The translations under genes were made by a program, and so were the position numbers. Of a stretch of DNA of 7,206 nucleotides, positions 5,509 through 7,206 are shown piece after piece (the first letter of the stretch is position 1; each line of letters starts with the position of its first letter). The stretch spans positions 1-7,206 of the forward strand of contig JAGOBN010000201.1 in assembly GCA_017999235.1 (NCBI GenBank). The letters run 5' to 3'. The notes beneath the pieces are model-generated. The model saw nothing but the letters and a program-made list of their open reading frames with translations. It searched no databases and was not told where the DNA came from. Origin of the DNA: Anaerolineales bacterium. Its GTDB lineage: Bacteria; Chloroflexota; Anaerolineae; Anaerolineales; UBA6663.

Positions 5509-6543
5509 TTACAATGCGGCTGTTAGCAGCTGTCCGAGCGGTCCGCCGCCGTAGTGCAAGTAGAGCTCAGTCAGATCCTTATCCTCACCCCATTCCGGAG
5601 CCACGCAGTCGGGGAAGTGTTGGAGCCACCAAGCCGCGCCGGCCCGGCCGGCCTCATCCTGGTCATACAGGATGACCTTCCGCCGGCCGGCCAGCCGGGA
5701 TACCCAGCGGCCGGCTAGGTGGTTGTTAGCCGAGCCATACGTGGCTACGCCCATATTCCGAACGGGCGTGACCCCTTCCTGAAGCAGCTGCCAGAGCAAG
5801 AGCGAATCGAACTCGCCTTCCACGAGCGCCACCGCCGGCGCCTCGCCGATGGTGTCGGCCATGTACAGGGCCGGCTTGCTGCCGCGCACCTGCGTGTACT
5901 TGGCCTCATCGGGGCGGGGCTGCAGCCGGCGTACCTTGAGATACCAGGTCTCAGCCTGCACGGCGCCGGGAATCAGGATGCCCGGCACGACATACACTGG
6001 CTGCTCTTCCTCCCGGCCCCACAGACGGGGGGCGTCGCGCAGCAAGCGCGGCACATAGCCGAGCCGCCAGTGGGCGATCGTGGCCTCAGACAGGCCCCGC
6101 CGCTTAAGCCAGTCACGAGCAGCGGCCCCGGTCTTGGACCAGAGAGTTTCCTGGGCGGCCCAGATGATCTGCCCGGCACGTTCCTGCCAGGCCAGGGCAG
6201 GGGGCAGGTCGAAATCGGCCGCCCATTCGTGCGCCCGGACCACCGGCTGCGTGCCTTCGGCCAGGGCCTGAACGGCCGCCTGGAAATTCACGCCCGTCAC
6301 CCGCTGATAAAACCCAATAGCGTCTTCCCAGCGCGGGGTGCAATGCCGGCAAAACCAGCGGCCGCGCCCCGGCAGGACGTGGAAGCGCTTCTTGCCCCCG
6401 CACAAGGGACATGGGCCGCACAACTCCCCGCCATTCATGGTGGAGAGCCGCCGCAGTTGGGTGTGCGGCTGGACGAGCGCCAGCAGGTCCACGGACTTCG
6501 CTTTCAGGACCAGTTCAGCGGGCAACAGACCATGAGGGGACAT
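5509..6543 (-). CDS. Compact DnaG-like primase (CHC2 zinc finger + TOPRIM)
   Basis: This 344-residue cytosolic protein resembles the primases of phages, plasmids and integrative elements. The N-terminal zinc finger is C45-x2-C48 and C65-x2-C68, with the usual following helix WEDAIGFYQRVTGVNFQAAV. RRGLSEATIAHWRLGYVP (148-165) is the conserved DnaG segment. The TOPRIM domain shows VEGEFD (E242, D246) and YDQDEAGR (D294, D296), the metal-binding acidic residues of the polymerising site, followed by GEDKDLTELY. Chromosomal DnaG is about 600 residues. Here there is no room for the C-terminal helicase-binding domain, and no helicase domain is fused. ATG 6543 is chosen because GGAGGT lies five bases upstream. 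Earlier in-frame starts at 6597 and 6579 lack such a site. Codon use is GC-rich, like the neighbours. It likely makes RNA primers for a mobile element's replication. Which element is not shown. Confidence 0.9.
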   Translation of the reverse strand: MSPHGLLPAELVLKAKSVDLLALVQPHTQLRRLSTMNGGELCGPCPLCGGKKRFHVLPGRGRWFCRHCTPRWEDAIGFYQRVTGVNFQAAVQALAEGTQPVVRAHEWAADFDLPPALAWQERAGQIIWAAQETLWSKTGAAARDWLKRRGLSEATIAHWRLGYVPRLLRDAPRLWGREEEQPVYVVPGILIPGAVQAETWYLKVRRLQPRPDEAKYTQVRGSKPALYMADTIGEAPAVALVEGEFDSLLLWQLLQEGVTPVRNMGVATYGSANNHLAGRWVSRLAGRRKVILYDQDEAGRAGAAWWLQHFPDCVAPEWGEDKDLTELYLHYGGGPLGQLLTAAL

Positions 6544-6547
6544 GGAG

Positions 6548-6553
6548 ACCTCC
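6548..6553 (-). promoter_or_regulatory. Strong Shine-Dalgarno site of the primase gene
   Basis: On the minus strand GGAGGT stands four to five bases before ATG 6543-6541. It decides the start in favour of the 344-residue form. Confidence 0.75.
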
Positions 6554-6666
6554 AAGAATTGGGTGCTGGATTGCGTCATCCGGCGCGCCCGCACCATGGG
6601 CGCCGCCGGGGAAGGTTGAATAACTACGGTTACTCATCTTGTTTCTCAACTGGGATGTTCCTGACC

Positions 6667-6695
6667 GAGGCGGGCCGGGCTCTGCCGGCCGCCTC
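6667..6695. repeat. Inverted repeat, 11 paired bases with one bulge
   Basis: GAGGCGG (6667-6673) pairs with CCGCCTC (6689-6695). After a bulged G, CCGG (6675-6678) pairs with 6685-6688 around a six-base loop. Confidence 0.5.
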
Positions 6696-6764
6696 ACATT
6701 GGCGGGGATTGATCGAGTGGGTCTTGGCTGGCCCTTAGGAGCGACACAGCACGGCCGGCCAGAG

Positions 6765-6794
6765 CCTGGCGGTGAAAGCAGATGGCCCGCCAGG
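6765..6794. repeat. Inverted repeat, 8-bp stem, alternative to the next one
   Basis: CCTGGCGG (6765-6772) pairs with CCGCCAGG (6787-6794) around a 14-base loop. Its right arm is also the left arm of the repeat at 6785-6810, so the two stems exclude each other. Confidence 0.5.
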
Positions 6795-6810
6795 AGATAC
6801 ACCGGCGGGC
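6785..6810. repeat. Inverted repeat, 7-bp stem sharing an arm with the previous one
   Basis: GCCCGCC (6785-6791) pairs with GGCGGGC (6804-6810) around a 12-base loop that contains GGAGATAC. Confidence 0.5.
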
Positions 6811-6840
6811 GGACGAAGGGGTATCCGGAGATACCCGGCG
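6793..6840 (+). repeat. Imperfect direct repeat pair (GGAGATAC-CCGGCG)
   Basis: GGAGATACACCGGCG at 6793-6807 and GGAGATACCCGGCG at 6827-6840 differ by one base. Each copy lies within or across a hairpin. Confidence 0.5.
6819..6836. repeat. Inverted repeat, 7-bp stem with four-base loop
   Basis: GGGTATC (6819-6825) pairs with GATACCC (6830-6836) around loop CGGA (TCCG on the minus strand). The stem is not a GCCGGC derivative, which makes it less likely to be a composition artefact. Confidence 0.55.
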
Positions 6841-6937
6841 CGGGCGCGCCCAATCAGGGACGCGTGACTCAACAGGTGCCAGGGCGGCCCAAGGAGTGCT
6901 TGAGCCGCACGAGCCGGCGGACAAACAGGGCTTGTTC

Positions 6938-6958
6938 GCTGGCCCGTCACGGGCCGGC
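6938..6958. repeat. Inverted repeat, 9-bp stem with three-base loop
   Basis: GCTGGCCCG (6938-6946) pairs with CGGGCCGGC (6950-6958), including one T-G wobble, around loop TCA. It is the first of three consecutive hairpins. Confidence 0.5.
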
Positions 6959-6960
6959 AA

Positions 6961-6987
6961 GCGGGAGGGCCAGCCCGGCCCTCCCGC
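6961..6987. repeat. Inverted repeat, perfect 11-bp stem with five-base loop
   Basis: GCGGGAGGGCC (6961-6971) pairs with GGCCCTCCCGC (6977-6987) around loop AGCCC. No T tract follows on either strand, so it is not a standard intrinsic terminator. It lies about 100 bases past the stop of the minus-strand gene at 7086 and could still end or stabilise that transcript. Confidence 0.6.
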
Positions 6988-6993
6988 TGTCTG

Positions 6994-7013
6994 AGCCGGC
7001 CAGATGGCCGGTT
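6994..7013. repeat. Inverted repeat, 8-bp stem with four-base loop
   Basis: AGCCGGCC (6994-7001) pairs with GGCCGGTT (7006-7013), with one wobble pair, around loop AGAT. It is the third of the consecutive hairpins. Confidence 0.5.
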
Positions 7014-7085
7014 GCTGTGCGTTGATCGATAGAGTGGATTGTCAGCGGCCGCATGTACACGCCGGCAGCGGCGCCAGGTGCAGGA

Positions 7086-7206
7086 CTAGCCGAGGCCAGA
7101 CACCCCGATCGAGTACTTCCCCTCCGCGTCCGGGAAATCCCGGCGCAGCGCGAGCCGCGCCTGGCGATAGGCCCCGTTGCGCAGCCCGCGCGGCAGGTCC
7201 ACGGGG
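7086..7206 (-). CDS. C-terminal 39 residues of an unidentified protein, cut by window edge
   Basis: On the minus strand a frame enters from the right edge and ends at TAG 7088-7086. It reads PVDLPRGLRNGAYRQARLAL, then RRDFPDAEGKYSIGVSGLG. Nearly every codon ends in G or C (the exceptions are TAT, GAT and TCT), a stronger bias than in non-coding frames of this window, which supports a real gene. The tail looks soluble, with a basic helix. I do not recognise the family. It is on the same strand as the primase but 540 bases upstream of it, separated by the hairpin-rich gap. Confidence 0.6.
   Translation of the reverse strand, partial: PVDLPRGLRNGAYRQARLALRRDFPDAEGKYSIGVSGLG

Larger units (their letters stand above)
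6554..7085. other. Gene-free, inverted-repeat-rich region upstream of the primase
   Basis: I see no convincing gene here on either strand. The open frames lack family motifs, good start sites and a consistent third-position bias. On the minus strand a TTGAGA hexamer (6644-6649) could be a -35 element for the primase, but the -10 region around 6619-6626 is poor. The stretch 6667-7013 contains at least seven inverted repeats, listed separately. Possible roles are a leader or regulatory region of the primase, a replication or transfer origin, or simply a by-product of the GCCGGC-rich base composition. Confidence 0.5.

Noticed and set aside
5719..6738. A 339-codon open frame on the plus strand
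   Set aside because: It lies antisense to the primase, whose motifs are clear. The translation is proline/arginine/glycine-rich without domains and is a product of GC-rich codon positions on the other strand.
6961..6987. Intrinsic terminator for the gene at 7086
   Set aside because: The stem is perfect, but neither strand has a T tract after it. It is recorded only as an inverted repeat.
6782..6994. A 70-codon plus-strand frame starting MARQEIHRRADEG
   Set aside because: It begins with ATG and has a weak GGTGAAAG ahead of it, but its third-position GC is lower than in the certain genes, it overlaps five inverted repeats and it has no recognisable features. It is possible but not supported.
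6639..7025. A 128-codon plus-strand frame in the gap
   Set aside because: It starts at a non-ATG codon without a binding site, reads low-complexity G/R/P-rich sequence and runs through the consecutive hairpins. Nothing in it resembles a family.
1..7206. CRISPR array, tRNA genes or an insertion sequence
   Set aside because: No regularly spaced repeats, no cloverleaf with TTCGA-type arm, and no transposase or paired terminal inverted repeats were found on reading both strands.

Overview
The window looks like a piece of a GC-rich bacterial chromosome, most likely a Chloroflexota member (Anaerolineae-like). This assignment is inference. It rests on a Hanks-type kinase whose tail carries a Gly-Asp motif (GDANVGGDVVGRDKI), a golvesin-like/NBR1-Ig-like surface protein ending in a polyarginine tail, and a very high density of the palindrome GCCGGC (about 47 by eye in 7.2 kb). 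No rRNA, tRNA, CRISPR array or transposase is visible.

Layout. Positions 1-2190 run on the plus strand: the 3' part of a class I SAM methyltransferase, a decayed RibD/DHFR-type reductase (internal deletion plus two frame changes), a short unrecognised coding remnant, then an intact GNAT acetyltransferase tightly followed by an unrecognised 150-residue protein. Positions 2214-3984 run on the minus strand: a Ser/Thr kinase followed by a small DUF1801 protein. Divergent from the kinase at 4223 is an HsdM (type I methylase) gene cut off after 88 codons. It runs directly into a headless and internally broken golvesin-like surface protein that keeps an intact 3' end (4492-5365). A bidirectional terminator at 5456-5480 separates this from a minus-strand compact primase (CHC2 zinc finger plus TOPRIM, 5509-6543). 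The next 540 bases contain no convincing gene but many inverted repeats. The window ends in the C-terminal 39 codons of an unidentified minus-strand gene.

How the parts fit. The GNAT/150-residue pair is probably one translation-coupled operon. The kinase and DUF1801 genes may share a transcript. Four broken genes (reductase, unknown remnant, hsdM, golvesin protein) together with an element-type primase suggest an accessory region that has gained and lost DNA. The most unusual intact gene is the kinase. The invariant ATP-binding lysine of strand beta-3 is threonine, there is no other lysine in the N-lobe before residue 88, and that first lysine sits at the gatekeeper position. HRD and DFG motifs are intact. 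This could be a pseudokinase or a kinase with a relocated lysine. The inverted-repeat-rich gap at 6667-7013 and the promoter-plus-hairpin leader before hsdM (4114-4203) are the two non-coding stretches most worth attention.
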